Assembly (NCBI GenBank): GCA_031267205.1
Contig: JAIRZN010000040.1
Location: forward strand, 1 to 41,377
Length of the DNA: 41,377 nt
Reading direction: 5' to 3'
Source of the DNA: Tannerellaceae bacterium
GTDB lineage: Bacteria; Bacteroidota; Bacteroidia; Bacteroidales; Tannerellaceae
Below, in pieces: positions 34,048-41,377 of this stretch. Position numbers and translations under genes: made by a program. The notes beneath the pieces were generated by a model. That model was not told the origin of the DNA and searched no databases. It worked only from the letters and a program-made list of their open reading frames with translations. The stretch's first letter is position 1. Every line of letters begins with the position of its first letter.

Positions 34048-35433
34048 ATGCAGAAACAAAATACGCTTGCCGGAAGCTTCTCCCTCCAGGGAAAAGGATT
34101 ACACACGGGGCTGAGCATACATATCACATTCCATCCGGCTCCCGACAACCACGGGTACAAAATCAGACGCACAGACCTGGAAGGACAACCTGTTATTGAT
34201 GCGCTGGCCGAGAATGTAGTCAACACGCAACGAGGCACAGTCATCTCCAAAAACAATGTGCAGGTCAGTACCATCGAACACGCAATGGCCGCCCTCTACG
34301 CCTCCGGGATAGACAACTGCCTGATAGAAGTAGACGCTCCCGAATTTCCTATCCTCGACGGCAGCTCGCGCTTCTTTATCGAAGGAATACAAAAGGTGGG
34401 AATCGAAGAACAGAACGCTCCAAAAGACTTCTACATCGTAAAGCGCAAGATAGAGGTAAGGGACGAAGAAACAGGCTCGTCGATCATAATGCTGCCCGAC
34501 GAGAAGCTCAGCCTCAACGTACTCATATCCTTCGACTCCCCGGTACTCTCCAACCAATTCGCCACACTGAACGACATCAGCGAATTTCCTGCCGAGATAG
34601 CCGCCTCGCGCACCTTCGTGTTCGTCCGCGAAGTGGAGATGTTGCTCAAAAACAATCTCATCAAGGGAGGCGACCTGGATAATGCCATCGTAATATACGA
34701 CCGGGAAATGCCGCAGGAAATACTCAAACGCTTAGCCGGAGAACTGAACGTACCTTACAAAGACATCAAGTCGCTGGGATACATAAATAACCAGCCGCTT
34801 ATGTTCGATAACGAACCGGCGCGCCATAAGCTGATCGACGTCATAGGCGACATCGCCCTCATCGGCAAGCCCATACGCGGACGTGTCATCGCCACCCGCC
34901 CCGGACATAAGATTAACAACCAACTCGCGCGAACCATACGAAAGGACATCAAACTAAACGAAATACAAGCGCCCGTATACGAACCCAACCTCATTCCCGT
35001 CATGGACATCAACCGCATAAAGGAACTCCTGCCCCACAGGTATCCATTCCTGCTGGTAGACAAGATTATCGAAATAGGAGGGAATAATATTGTCGGAGTT
35101 AAGAACATAACGGTGAACGAACCTTTCTTCCAGGGACATTTCCCGCAGGAACCCGTCATGCCCGGCGTATTGCTGGTCGAAGCAATGGCGCAGACGGGAG
35201 GCTTGCTGGTGCTCAATTCGATAGACGAGCCGGAACGTTATTCAACATATTTTCTGAAGATAGACCAGGTAAAATTCCGCCAGAAGGTAGTGCCCGGTGA
35301 TACGCTCATCCTTCGCCTCGAAATGATAACTCCCATACGGCGAAGCATCTCCACGATGAAGGGATACGTCTTCGTAGGAGAAAAACTCGTATGCGAAGCG
35401 GAATTTATGGCGCAAATAATCAAAAACAAATAA
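34048..35433 (+). CDS. lpxC/fabZ: Bifunctional LpxC-FabZ
   Basis: A 461-residue fusion seen across Bacteroidetes. Residues 1 to about 305 are the zinc deacetylase LpxC, the committed step of lipid A synthesis, with zinc and catalytic residues in STIEHAMAAL, FDNEPARHKLIDVIGDIAL and RPGHKINN. Residues 315-461 are the hydroxyacyl-ACP dehydratase FabZ with LLPHRYPFLLVD (catalytic His330) and PGVLLVEAMAQTGG (Glu378). The fusion joins a competitor for hydroxyacyl-ACP in fatty-acid synthesis to a lipid A enzyme. It lies between lpxD and lpxA with gaps of 4 and 12 bp. Confidence 0.97.
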   Translation: MQKQNTLAGSFSLQGKGLHTGLSIHITFHPAPDNHGYKIRRTDLEGQPVIDALAENVVNTQRGTVISKNNVQVSTIEHAMAALYASGIDNCLIEVDAPEFPILDGSSRFFIEGIQKVGIEEQNAPKDFYIVKRKIEVRDEETGSSIIMLPDEKLSLNVLISFDSPVLSNQFATLNDISEFPAEIAASRTFVFVREVEMLLKNNLIKGGDLDNAIVIYDREMPQEILKRLAGELNVPYKDIKSLGYINNQPLMFDNEPARHKLIDVIGDIALIGKPIRGRVIATRPGHKINNQLARTIRKDIKLNEIQAPVYEPNLIPVMDINRIKELLPHRYPFLLVDKIIEIGGNNIVGVKNITVNEPFFQGHFPQEPVMPGVLLVEAMAQTGGLLVLNSIDEPERYSTYFLKIDQVKFRQKVVPGDTLILRLEMITPIRRSISTMKGYVFVGEKLVCEAEFMAQIIKNK

Positions 35434-35445
35434 TACACGGGAAAA

Positions 35446-36234
35446 ATGAACCACTCTCCATTAGCTGTCGTCCACGAGGAAGCGCGAATAGGGCTAAACG
35501 TAACAATAGAACCCTTCGCCGTAATCGAAAAAGATGTTGAAATAGGCGACAACTGCCACATCTACCCACATGCCACAATACTTAACGGCGCGCGCATAGG
35601 CCACGACTGCCGTATATTCCCCGGAGCCGTAATCGCCGGAATACCGCAAGACCTTAAGTTTGCCGGAGAAATAACAACGGCCGAAATAGGCAACCGCACC
35701 ACAATACGCGAATGCGCTACCGTCAACCGCGGAACAGCATCCAAGGAACGCACCATAGTCGGCAACGACTGCCTCATCATGGCTTACAGTCACATCGCAC
35801 ACGATTGCCGGCTGAACGACCACATCATCATCGGAAACGCCACCCAGCTCGCCGGCGAGGTAGACATAGACGACTACGCCATCGTCAGCGGTGGCAGCCT
35901 CGTTCACCAGTTTACACGCATCTCCAAGCACGTCATGATTCAGGGAGGCTCCAGGATAGGAAAGGACATCCCGCCGTACACCCTCATAGGGCGCGACCCG
36001 ATAGTTTACTGCGGAATCAATATCGTAGGACTTAGGCGCAGAGGATTCACCAACGACCAGGTATTCCTGATACAGGATATTTACAGGACACTCTACACCA
36101 GGGGACTTAACAACTCCGACGCCCTCAGGGCTATCGAAAACGAATACGAATCGGGAGAAGAAAGAGACCTTATCCTCGACTTTATCAAAACTTCTAAACG
36201 CGGCATCGTCAGAGGCTCAATTGATGAACTTTGA
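35446..36234 (+). CDS. lpxA: UDP-N-acetylglucosamine O-acyltransferase LpxA
   Basis: A 262-residue hexapeptide-repeat enzyme for the first step of lipid A synthesis. Successive turns include IGDNCHIYPHATI, the ligand region GIPQDLKFAGE, and the catalytic histidine in MAYSHIAHDC (His116 and His119; His119 matches His125 of E. coli). The C-terminal helical part has GLRRRGFTNDQ and the ending FIKTSKRGIVRG. It is the last gene of the lpxD operon. Confidence 0.97.
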   Translation: MNHSPLAVVHEEARIGLNVTIEPFAVIEKDVEIGDNCHIYPHATILNGARIGHDCRIFPGAVIAGIPQDLKFAGEITTAEIGNRTTIRECATVNRGTASKERTIVGNDCLIMAYSHIAHDCRLNDHIIIGNATQLAGEVDIDDYAIVSGGSLVHQFTRISKHVMIQGGSRIGKDIPPYTLIGRDPIVYCGINIVGLRRRGFTNDQVFLIQDIYRTLYTRGLNNSDALRAIENEYESGEERDLILDFIKTSKRGIVRGSIDEL

Positions 36235-36275
36235 CGAACTTTATCCCATGCAGCCACCCTTCTAATTATTTTTAC

Positions 36276-36283
36276 TACATTTG
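36276..36283 (+). promoter_or_regulatory. -7 element of the pRiA4b-like gene
   Basis: TACATTTG, matching TAnnTTTG, 24 bp before the ATG at 36308. No TTG was seen at the expected spacing. Confidence 0.45.
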
Positions 36284-36307
36284 AACACGTATTAAAATCA
36301 ATGAACT

Positions 36308-36871
36308 ATGATTTACAGATTCCTGATATTATCCGACGAAACGGGAGACTTCGTGAGAGAGATCAAAATTGATTCGGAAGCTTCCTTCTTAGACTTGCAT
36401 AACGCAATAATAAAATCAACCGGATACTCTTCCGACCAGATGAGTTCGTTTTTCATTTGCAACAACGGCTGGGAAAGGGAAACAGAGATTACTCTCGTAG
36501 ACATGGGCAAATCCTACGAGGAAGACAACTACACAATGGAAACCACGCCCCTGGAAGACCTCGTCACAGATGAAGGCCAAAAACTCATGTACGTGTTCGA
36601 TTATATGACGGAACGGGCATTCTTTATAGAACTGCGCGAAATAGTCTTCGGCAAAACGCTATCCGAACCTCTCTGCAGCCGCTCCGAAGGCGCGCCGCCG
36701 CCGCAAGTCCTTAGCTTTGACGAAATAGCGCCGAAAATCGTGACGTCAAGCAGCGAACTCATTGACGAAGACTTCTACGGCGATTCCGAATACGACATGA
36801 ACGAGCTGGACAGCGAAGGCTTCGACGGCTTGGACAACCTCCTCAATCCCTTTGAGGAAGAACGTTATTGA
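36308..36871 (+). CDS. pRiA4b ORF-3-like acidic protein
   Basis: A 187-residue, strongly acidic protein. The first half fits the plasmid pRiA4b ORF-3-like family: YRFLILSDETGDFVREIKI, then FLDLHNAIIKSTGY and SSFFICNNGWERETEITLVDM. The second half is acidic and probably disordered (EDFYGDSEYDMNELDSEGFDG). The function of this family is unknown. Its TGA stop overlaps the TTG start of miaA, so the two are probably coupled. Confidence 0.65.
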   Translation: MIYRFLILSDETGDFVREIKIDSEASFLDLHNAIIKSTGYSSDQMSSFFICNNGWERETEITLVDMGKSYEEDNYTMETTPLEDLVTDEGQKLMYVFDYMTERAFFIELREIVFGKTLSEPLCSRSEGAPPPQVLSFDEIAPKIVTSSSELIDEDFYGDSEYDMNELDSEGFDGLDNLLNPFEEERY

Positions 36872-37779
36872 AAAAGACCCTACTTATATTGACCGGGCCG
36901 ACAGGTGTCGGCAAGACGGAATTGAGCCTCCGTATAGCGGAACGTTTTAGCGCGCCTGTCATCTCCGCCGACTCGCGGCAATTTTACAAAGACCTCGCCA
37001 TCGGCTCATCGGCGCCTGTCCTGAACCAGTTGCTCAGGGCGACGCACTACATGGTGGGAATACTCGGACTTAACGACTATTACAGCGCCGCCTGCTTCGA
37101 GGCGGACGTGCTTGCTATCCTCGGAAAGCTGCACGCAAACCCCGCGGCAATACTGACGGGTGGCTCGATGATGTATATCGACGCCGTCTGCAAAGGTATC
37201 GACGACATGCCGGCCGTGACGCCGGATATACGCAACGCGGTATGGGACAAGTACGAACGCGAAGGACGTGCGGCTATCCTGGACGAACTGAAGGCGGTAG
37301 ACCCTGTTCACTACGACAAAGTGGACAAGCTGAACCATAAGCGCATAATACACGCCGTGGAGGTATGCCGGCAGACGGGGCGGCCTTACTCCGATTTCTG
37401 CACGAACACCGGCAAGCCGAGACCCTTCCGTACCGTGAAAGTCGGGCTCACTCGTGACAGGGCGACCTTGTGCGAACGTATCAACCGCCGCGTAGACCAA
37501 ATGATGGCTGACGGACTACTCGACGAGGCCCGCCGGCTCTATCCGTTCAAACATCTGAACGCGCTCAATACCATTGGCTACAAAGAACTCTTTGAATACA
37601 TAGACGGATGCCGGACGCTGGATGCCGCCGTCGAAAAAATAAAACGCAACTCGCGCGTCTACGCACGTAAACAAATGACATGGCTCAAACGTGACAATGA
37701 GATAGTTTGGTTCAACCCTGACAATGAGGCGGACATACTCAAGCACATCGACGACGCCATACGCCCGCTCCGGTTATAG
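36868..37779 (+). CDS. miaA: tRNA dimethylallyltransferase
   Basis: A 303-residue MiaA, which adds a dimethylallyl group to A37 of UNN-reading tRNAs. The P-loop GPTGVGKT is at residues 10-17, then ISADSRQFYKDLAIG, GGSMMYIDAVCKGIDDMP, and the C-terminal ARKQMTWLKRD. The start codon is TTG at 36868, which overlaps the stop of the upstream gene (TTGA). There is no nearby in-frame ATG before the P-loop, so the rare start is likely real. Confidence 0.95.
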   Translation: MKKTLLILTGPTGVGKTELSLRIAERFSAPVISADSRQFYKDLAIGSSAPVLNQLLRATHYMVGILGLNDYYSAACFEADVLAILGKLHANPAAILTGGSMMYIDAVCKGIDDMPAVTPDIRNAVWDKYEREGRAAILDELKAVDPVHYDKVDKLNHKRIIHAVEVCRQTGRPYSDFCTNTGKPRPFRTVKVGLTRDRATLCERINRRVDQMMADGLLDEARRLYPFKHLNALNTIGYKELFEYIDGCRTLDAAVEKIKRNSRVYARKQMTWLKRDNEIVWFNPDNEADILKHIDDAIRPLRL

Positions 37780-37819
37780 TTTCTTATGCCGGCGCCAACA
37801 TTATTTAGCATTTTAACCA

Positions 37820-37850
37820 TTGACACGCATCAAGCAAAGAATTACTTTTG
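37820..37850 (+). promoter_or_regulatory. Promoter of a candidate small RNA
   Basis: TTG at 37820-37822 and TACTTTTG at 37843-37850 are 20 bp apart. The expected start of transcription is near 37856. No start codon with a useful frame follows; instead there is an intrinsic terminator about 40 bp on. Confidence 0.6.
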
Positions 37851-37855
37851 CGCAT

Positions 37856-37933
37856 TGACTTTGAAATTAAGTATTAGGTTTAAGGTTAACAAATCGGATT
37901 AAAGGGCCTCGTGAGATGCTCTTTAATTTTTTT
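37856..37933 (+). ncRNA. Candidate small RNA or short leader transcript
   Basis: About 78 nt between a good promoter and a strong intrinsic terminator, in the miaA-tex gap. It holds no convincing ORF. The first half is AT-rich and unstructured by eye; the second half is the terminator hairpin. tex has its own promoter downstream of the terminator, so this need not be the tex leader. I do not recognise a known RNA family. Boundaries are inferred. Confidence 0.4.
37898..37933 (+). terminator. Intrinsic terminator
   Basis: ATTAAAGGGC (37898-37907) pairs with GCTCTTTAAT (37918-37927), with one G-U pair, and CTC-GAG extends the stem within the loop. A run of seven T follows at 37927-37933. This is a textbook Rho-independent terminator on the plus strand. 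Confidence 0.8.
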
Positions 37934-37959
37934 ATGCCCGAAAGCATCCTTCTTCTGCC

Positions 37960-37988
37960 TTGAATCCTGGCTTTATTGTTTACCTTTG
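37960..37988 (+). promoter_or_regulatory. Promoter of tex
   Basis: TTG at 37960-37962 and TACCTTTG at 37981-37988 are 18 bp apart. The ATG at 38010 is 21 bp downstream. Confidence 0.65.
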
Positions 37989-38009
37989 GGGGTTTAAAAA
38001 AAGAAAACA

Positions 38010-40136
38010 ATGACAAAATCATTCCATTCCTTGATTTCGGACAGCTTAAATATTCCGGAAAGGCAAGTTGAAAAAACAATCGGGCTGCTCAACGAAGGAG
38101 CCACCATCCCCTTTATTAGTCGTTATCGCAAGGAAGTGACAGGCGGACTTGACGAAGTGCAAATCAGCAACATAAACGACAGGTTAGAAAAACTCACCGA
38201 GCTCGCAAAACGCAAGGATACCATCCTCGCGTCCATCGAGGAACAGGGTAAAATGACGCCGGAACTCAAAAAACGTATCGAGGAAACATGGGACGGCACC
38301 GTCCTCGAAGACATTTACCTCCCCTTCAAACCGAAACGTGTTACCAGGGCCGAAATCGCTCGCAAACGGGGGCTCGAACCGCTGGCCGACTTAATCATGC
38401 GCCAGAAGGACAGCGAACTTGCCCCGCACCTCAAAACTTTTATCAACGACGAGGTAAAAGACGAAAAAGAGGCCCTCCAAGGCGCGCGCGACATTATCGC
38501 CGAACGTGTCAACGAAAACGAGGACGCGCGCAACGCCGTGCGTAATTCCTTCGCGCGAACGGCCGTCATAACCGCCAAAGTCGTGAAAGGCAAAGAAGAC
38601 GACGGCGATAAATACCGTGATTACTTCGATTTTAACGACACACTGAACCGCTGCAGCTCGCATCGCCTCCTGGCCATCAGGCGCGGGGAAGCGGAAGGCA
38701 TCCTGCGCGTAAGCATATCCCCGGACGCCGAAAAGTGCATAGAAAACCTCAATAAACGATTCGTAAAACAACAAAACGAATCCTCCAAACACGTAGCCGA
38801 AGCCGTCGGCGACGCTTTTAAGCGTCTGCTCAAACCTTCGATCGAAACCGAATACGCTAACCTCAGCAAAGCCAAAGCCGACAACGAAGCCATCCGCGTC
38901 TTCGCGGAAAACCTGCGCCAACTCCTGCTCGCTCCTCCGCTTGGACAGAAAAGGACGCTCGGCATCGACCCCGGATACCGCACCGGATGCAAACTCGTAT
39001 GCCTTGACGCTCAGGGTAATTTGCTGCACAACGAAACCATTTACCCGCACCCGCCGCGCAACGAGGCAGGCAAAGCGGCGACGAAACTCTCGCACCTCGT
39101 CTCGACATACGACATCGACGCCATCGCCGTCGGCAACGGCACCGCAAGCCGAGAAACGGAACAATTCGTCACCGCCGTCGCGTTCGACCGCAAGGTGCAG
39201 GTGTTTGTCGTCAGCGAAAACGGCGCGTCGATATATTCGGCCTCAAAGACGGCCCGCGACGAGTTCCCCGAACACGACGTCACCGTGCGCGGCGCCGTCA
39301 GCATCGCCAGGCGACTGATGGACCCGTTAGCCGAACTGGTCAAGATCGACCCGAAAAGCATAGGCGTAGGGCAGTACCAACACGATGTCGACCAGGGCCT
39401 GCTCAAGAAAAGCCTCGACCGGACAGTCGAAAACTGCGTTAACTCCGTCGGCGTCAACGTCAACACAGCCAGTATGCACCTGCTAACATATATATCCGGC
39501 CTCGGCCCGGCCCTGGCGCAAAACATCGTGAATTACCGCGCCGCAAACGGCCCGTTCAATGCGCGGAAAGAACTAATGAAGGTGCCGCGAATGGGGGAGA
39601 AGGCGTTTGAACAAAGCGCGGGCTTCCTGCGTATCAACAACGGCGACAACCCCTTAGACAACTCCGCCGTACACCCCGAAAGCTATCCGGTAGTCGAATC
39701 CATGGCGCGCGACCTGAATTGCTCCGTCCGTGAACTTATCACCGACAAGGAGCTTAAGAAAAAGCTCAACCTCGAAAATTACCTCTCCGAAAAAGTCGGG
39801 ATGCCGACGCTGACAGACATCATCGAGGAGCTCGACAAGCCGGGACGCGACCCGCGGCAGTCGATACACGTATTCACCTTCGACCGCTCAATCCGAAACA
39901 TAGACGACCTCAGCGAAGGCCTCGTCCTGCCGGGAATCGTGACAAACGTAACCAACTTCGGCTGTTTTGTCGACATAGGAATAAAAGAAAACGGGATGGT
40001 ACATATTTCGGAGATGGCCGACCGTTTTATCACCGACCCGGCCCGCATCGTGTCCGTACACCAGCAAGTTAAGGTCAAAATCATAGGCATAGACCGCGAA
40101 CGGAAGCGCGTCAAGCTCTCCATGCGCGGCTTGTGA
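38010..40136 (+). CDS. tex: Tex family RNA-binding transcription protein
   Basis: A 708-residue Tex protein. In order: an N-terminal helical region (INDRLEKLTELAKRKDTILASI, then PFKPKRVTRAEIARKRGLEPLA), a YqgF-like RNase H fold (GIDPGYRTGCKLVCLD, about residues 315-450), helix-hairpin-helix motifs (ISGLGPALAQNIVNYR, about 485-560), and a C-terminal S1 RNA-binding domain (GIVTNVTNFGCFVDIGIKE, about 635-705). Tex binds nucleic acid and affects transcription and stress tolerance in other bacteria; its exact role here is inferred. It has its own promoter and is convergent with the cation transporter gene, 8 bp between stops. Confidence 0.96.
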   Translation: MTKSFHSLISDSLNIPERQVEKTIGLLNEGATIPFISRYRKEVTGGLDEVQISNINDRLEKLTELAKRKDTILASIEEQGKMTPELKKRIEETWDGTVLEDIYLPFKPKRVTRAEIARKRGLEPLADLIMRQKDSELAPHLKTFINDEVKDEKEALQGARDIIAERVNENEDARNAVRNSFARTAVITAKVVKGKEDDGDKYRDYFDFNDTLNRCSSHRLLAIRRGEAEGILRVSISPDAEKCIENLNKRFVKQQNESSKHVAEAVGDAFKRLLKPSIETEYANLSKAKADNEAIRVFAENLRQLLLAPPLGQKRTLGIDPGYRTGCKLVCLDAQGNLLHNETIYPHPPRNEAGKAATKLSHLVSTYDIDAIAVGNGTASRETEQFVTAVAFDRKVQVFVVSENGASIYSASKTARDEFPEHDVTVRGAVSIARRLMDPLAELVKIDPKSIGVGQYQHDVDQGLLKKSLDRTVENCVNSVGVNVNTASMHLLTYISGLGPALAQNIVNYRAANGPFNARKELMKVPRMGEKAFEQSAGFLRINNGDNPLDNSAVHPESYPVVESMARDLNCSVRELITDKELKKKLNLENYLSEKVGMPTLTDIIEELDKPGRDPRQSIHVFTFDRSIRNIDDLSEGLVLPGIVTNVTNFGCFVDIGIKENGMVHISEMADRFITDPARIVSVHQQVKVKIIGIDRERKRVKLSMRGL

Positions 40137-40144
40137 CGGAGGCA

Positions 40145-41077
40145 TTATTTCCTCATCGTCTTGTCGATGCCGAACTTCTCCGCAGAATGATGCTTGCCGT
40201 AAGGCTCAATGTGCACCACGATGTCGTAAACATTTTCAATGGAATCCTTAATGCTCTCCTCGACAGCATCCGCGATGCCGTGCGCCTCGTTCAGGCTGAT
40301 GTTCCCATCCGCCTCAACGTCAAGATCTATCATATACATGTTGCCGATCAGGCGCGAACGCACGCGGTGGGGATTTGTGGCGCCGGGTACCCTGTCGACG
40401 GCCTCAAAAATCTTGTCGTAGACCGACAAATCCTTCACCCCGTCCATCAGCTCCACGTTTGAATCCATAAAAATACCGACCGACGAGCGGATGATAAACA
40501 GGCTGACGATCAACCCCGTGACCGCATCCAGCACCGGCAGCCTGAGCGCAAATGTAAAAAGCAGCCCCAGCAGCACGCTCGTTGAGATAACAACATCGTT
40601 ACGCATATTCTTAGCGTTGGCCGTCAGCATCGAACTATTTATCGCCCGCCCCATCCGGTACTGGTAGAGCGCCAAACCAAGTTTGCCGAAGATAGAAAAC
40701 ACCGTTACATATATCGCAATCGCAGCCGGCATCTCGCGCGCGGCGGGGGAGATTATTTTCTGTATCGACGAGACAAGCATCTGTATTCCTGCGTAGAAAA
40801 TAACGAGTGAAAGTATCTTTGTAGCAATACTCTCCGCCTTTTCGTATCCGTAGACATACTTGGACGACGGCGGCCTGTTCATAATCCGCGCCGTGAAGAT
40901 CATAACGATGGATATGACAACATCGGTAGCCGAATCAATCCCGTCGCCCAGCACAGCCAAGCTACCAGACAACAACCCCACAACGACCTTAGATATAGAG
41001 AGCAACGCATTACCGATCGTACTCACCCACGACGTCTTGATCAATATTTTTTCTTTAGAAATCAATTTGTTACCCAT
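40145..41077 (-). CDS. Cation diffusion facilitator transporter
   Basis: A 310-residue member of the CDF family, which exports divalent metals such as zinc or iron in exchange for protons. There are six membrane segments, metal-site regions DGIDSATDVVIS and NAKNMRNDVVIS, and a cytoplasmic C-terminal domain with RVRSRLIGNMYMIDLDVEAD and VYDIVVHIEPYG. The frame stays open upstream through the repeat array. I chose MGNKLISKEKI at 41077, which is 24 bp from a -7 element like other genes here; 41089 is an alternative. The metal cannot be told from sequence. Confidence 0.88.
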   Translation of the reverse strand: MGNKLISKEKILIKTSWVSTIGNALLSISKVVVGLLSGSLAVLGDGIDSATDVVISIVMIFTARIMNRPPSSKYVYGYEKAESIATKILSLVIFYAGIQMLVSSIQKIISPAAREMPAAIAIYVTVFSIFGKLGLALYQYRMGRAINSSMLTANAKNMRNDVVISTSVLLGLLFTFALRLPVLDAVTGLIVSLFIIRSSVGIFMDSNVELMDGVKDLSVYDKIFEAVDRVPGATNPHRVRSRLIGNMYMIDLDVEADGNISLNEAHGIADAVEESIKDSIENVYDIVVHIEPYGKHHSAEKFGIDKTMRK

Positions 41078-41101
41078 TAAGCCAAACATTATTTTGATCC
41101 C

Positions 41102-41109
41102 CAAAGATA
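41102..41109 (-). promoter_or_regulatory. -7 element of the cation transporter gene
   Basis: The minus strand reads TATCTTTG, matching TAnnTTTG, 24 bp before the ATG at 41077. It lies at the edge of the repeat array. The nearest TTTG (41122-41125) is only 12 bp away, which is too close for a normal -33. Confidence 0.45.
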
Positions 41110-41110
41110 A

Positions 41111-41377
41111 CATTTTCCAAGCAAACCACCCCCGTCCCCCCCTCCCCGCACACTCATTTAAAAGGAAAACCCCGCCCCCCCCAAAAACCAACCCATCCCC
41201 AACAAAACCCCCAATTCCGCCACCCCAAGCGAACCATTTCCAATAAAAAAACCAAACATTCCGCCCCAAATGAGACATTCTTAATATAAAAAAATACATT
41301 TGTCGCCTCAAAATCCAAATTTTTAGCAGGAAACCAAGTTTGCCGCCCCCAACGAGCCATTTTCAAGCAGGAAAACA
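41111..41377. repeat. Degenerate 41-42-bp repeat array 4, cut by window edge
   Basis: The CATTTTC-like element recurs at about 41111, 41155, 41194, 41235, 41276, 41318 and 41358, a mean spacing near 41 bp. The last complete linker, CCCCCAACGAGCCATTTTC at 41346-41364, is nearly the array 1 linker CCCCCAACGAACCTTTTTC. Cores are poor palindromes such as GGAAACCAAGTTTGCC. The plus strand is very C-rich. The minus strand is open as a 14-residue repeat, which produces a false N-terminal extension on the transporter gene. The array continues past the window. Confidence 0.8.

Noticed and set aside
41078..41311. N-terminal extension of the cation transporter
   Set aside because: It is the translation of array 4 (Trp-, Gly- and Phe-rich 14-residue repeat) and lies upstream of the -7 element.

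Overview
The window is a 41 kb piece of a Bacteroidetes chromosome, most likely order Bacteroidales; the family cannot be fixed from sequence alone. The case rests on Bacteroidetes-type promoters (TAnnTTTG about 20-30 bp before many start codons, several with TTG or TTTG 18-21 bp further upstream), the fused LpxC-FabZ protein, the HAD-hotdog fusion next to menaquinone genes, the paired long signal peptidases followed by a WbqC protein, the purM-prfA-pyrF order, and a CTnDOT-type TraM. Most of it is housekeeping sequence, GC-rich by eye.

Layout. 1-582: the end of a conjugative-transposon traM gene, with no traN after it. 583-972: a 21-bp repeat array and a spacer. 973-4046: a ThuA-like lipoprotein and hypF, rightward. 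4015-12270: a tight leftward run, read in the order yip1-like, smpB, a Gate-domain membrane protein, metH, a TRIC/UPF0126 channel, asparaginase, and a WalJ-like hydrolase. 12271-13536: over 1.1 kb of 42-bp repeats. 13537-14346: tcdA, leftward. 14445-18051: dapB, lepB, a second lepB-like gene and wbqC, rightward. 18091-22053: HAD-hotdog fusion, menF and menD (early menaquinone synthesis). 22142-24267: ahpC-ahpF, leftward. 24391-25078: a second large 42-bp array. 25186-27300: prolyl oligopeptidase. 27303-28629: an unknown lipoprotein and tsaB, leftward. 28831-29655: a secreted protein with a possible sorting domain. 29801-32922: purM, prfA, pyrF. 33003-36234: lpxD, lpxC-fabZ, lpxA (lipid A synthesis). 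36308-37779: a pRiA4b-like acidic protein and miaA. 37820-37933: a promoter plus intrinsic terminator that may encode a small RNA. 38010-40136: tex. 40145-41077: a cation efflux transporter, leftward. 41090-41377: a third, degenerate array of about 41-42 bp that runs off the window.

The feature that ordinary annotation does not explain is the set of intergenic arrays. Four separate gene gaps carry arrays with a 21- or 42-bp period (two or four turns of B-DNA). In three of them the unit clearly carries a short palindromic core; in the fourth this is weak. In the 12.4-13.5 kb region, 17-nt cores alternate with 25-nt linkers. Linker types there are shared between two sub-arrays, and one also occurs in the array at the right end of the window, while each sub-array has its own core. 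The two sub-arrays are separated by an exact copy of the last 43 bp of tcdA. The arrays are open in several frames on both strands, so the long ORFs crossing them are probably by-products of a 14-codon period without stops. Their function is unknown. Plausible readings are phased protein-binding sites, transcribed hairpin arrays, or fast-turnover minisatellites.
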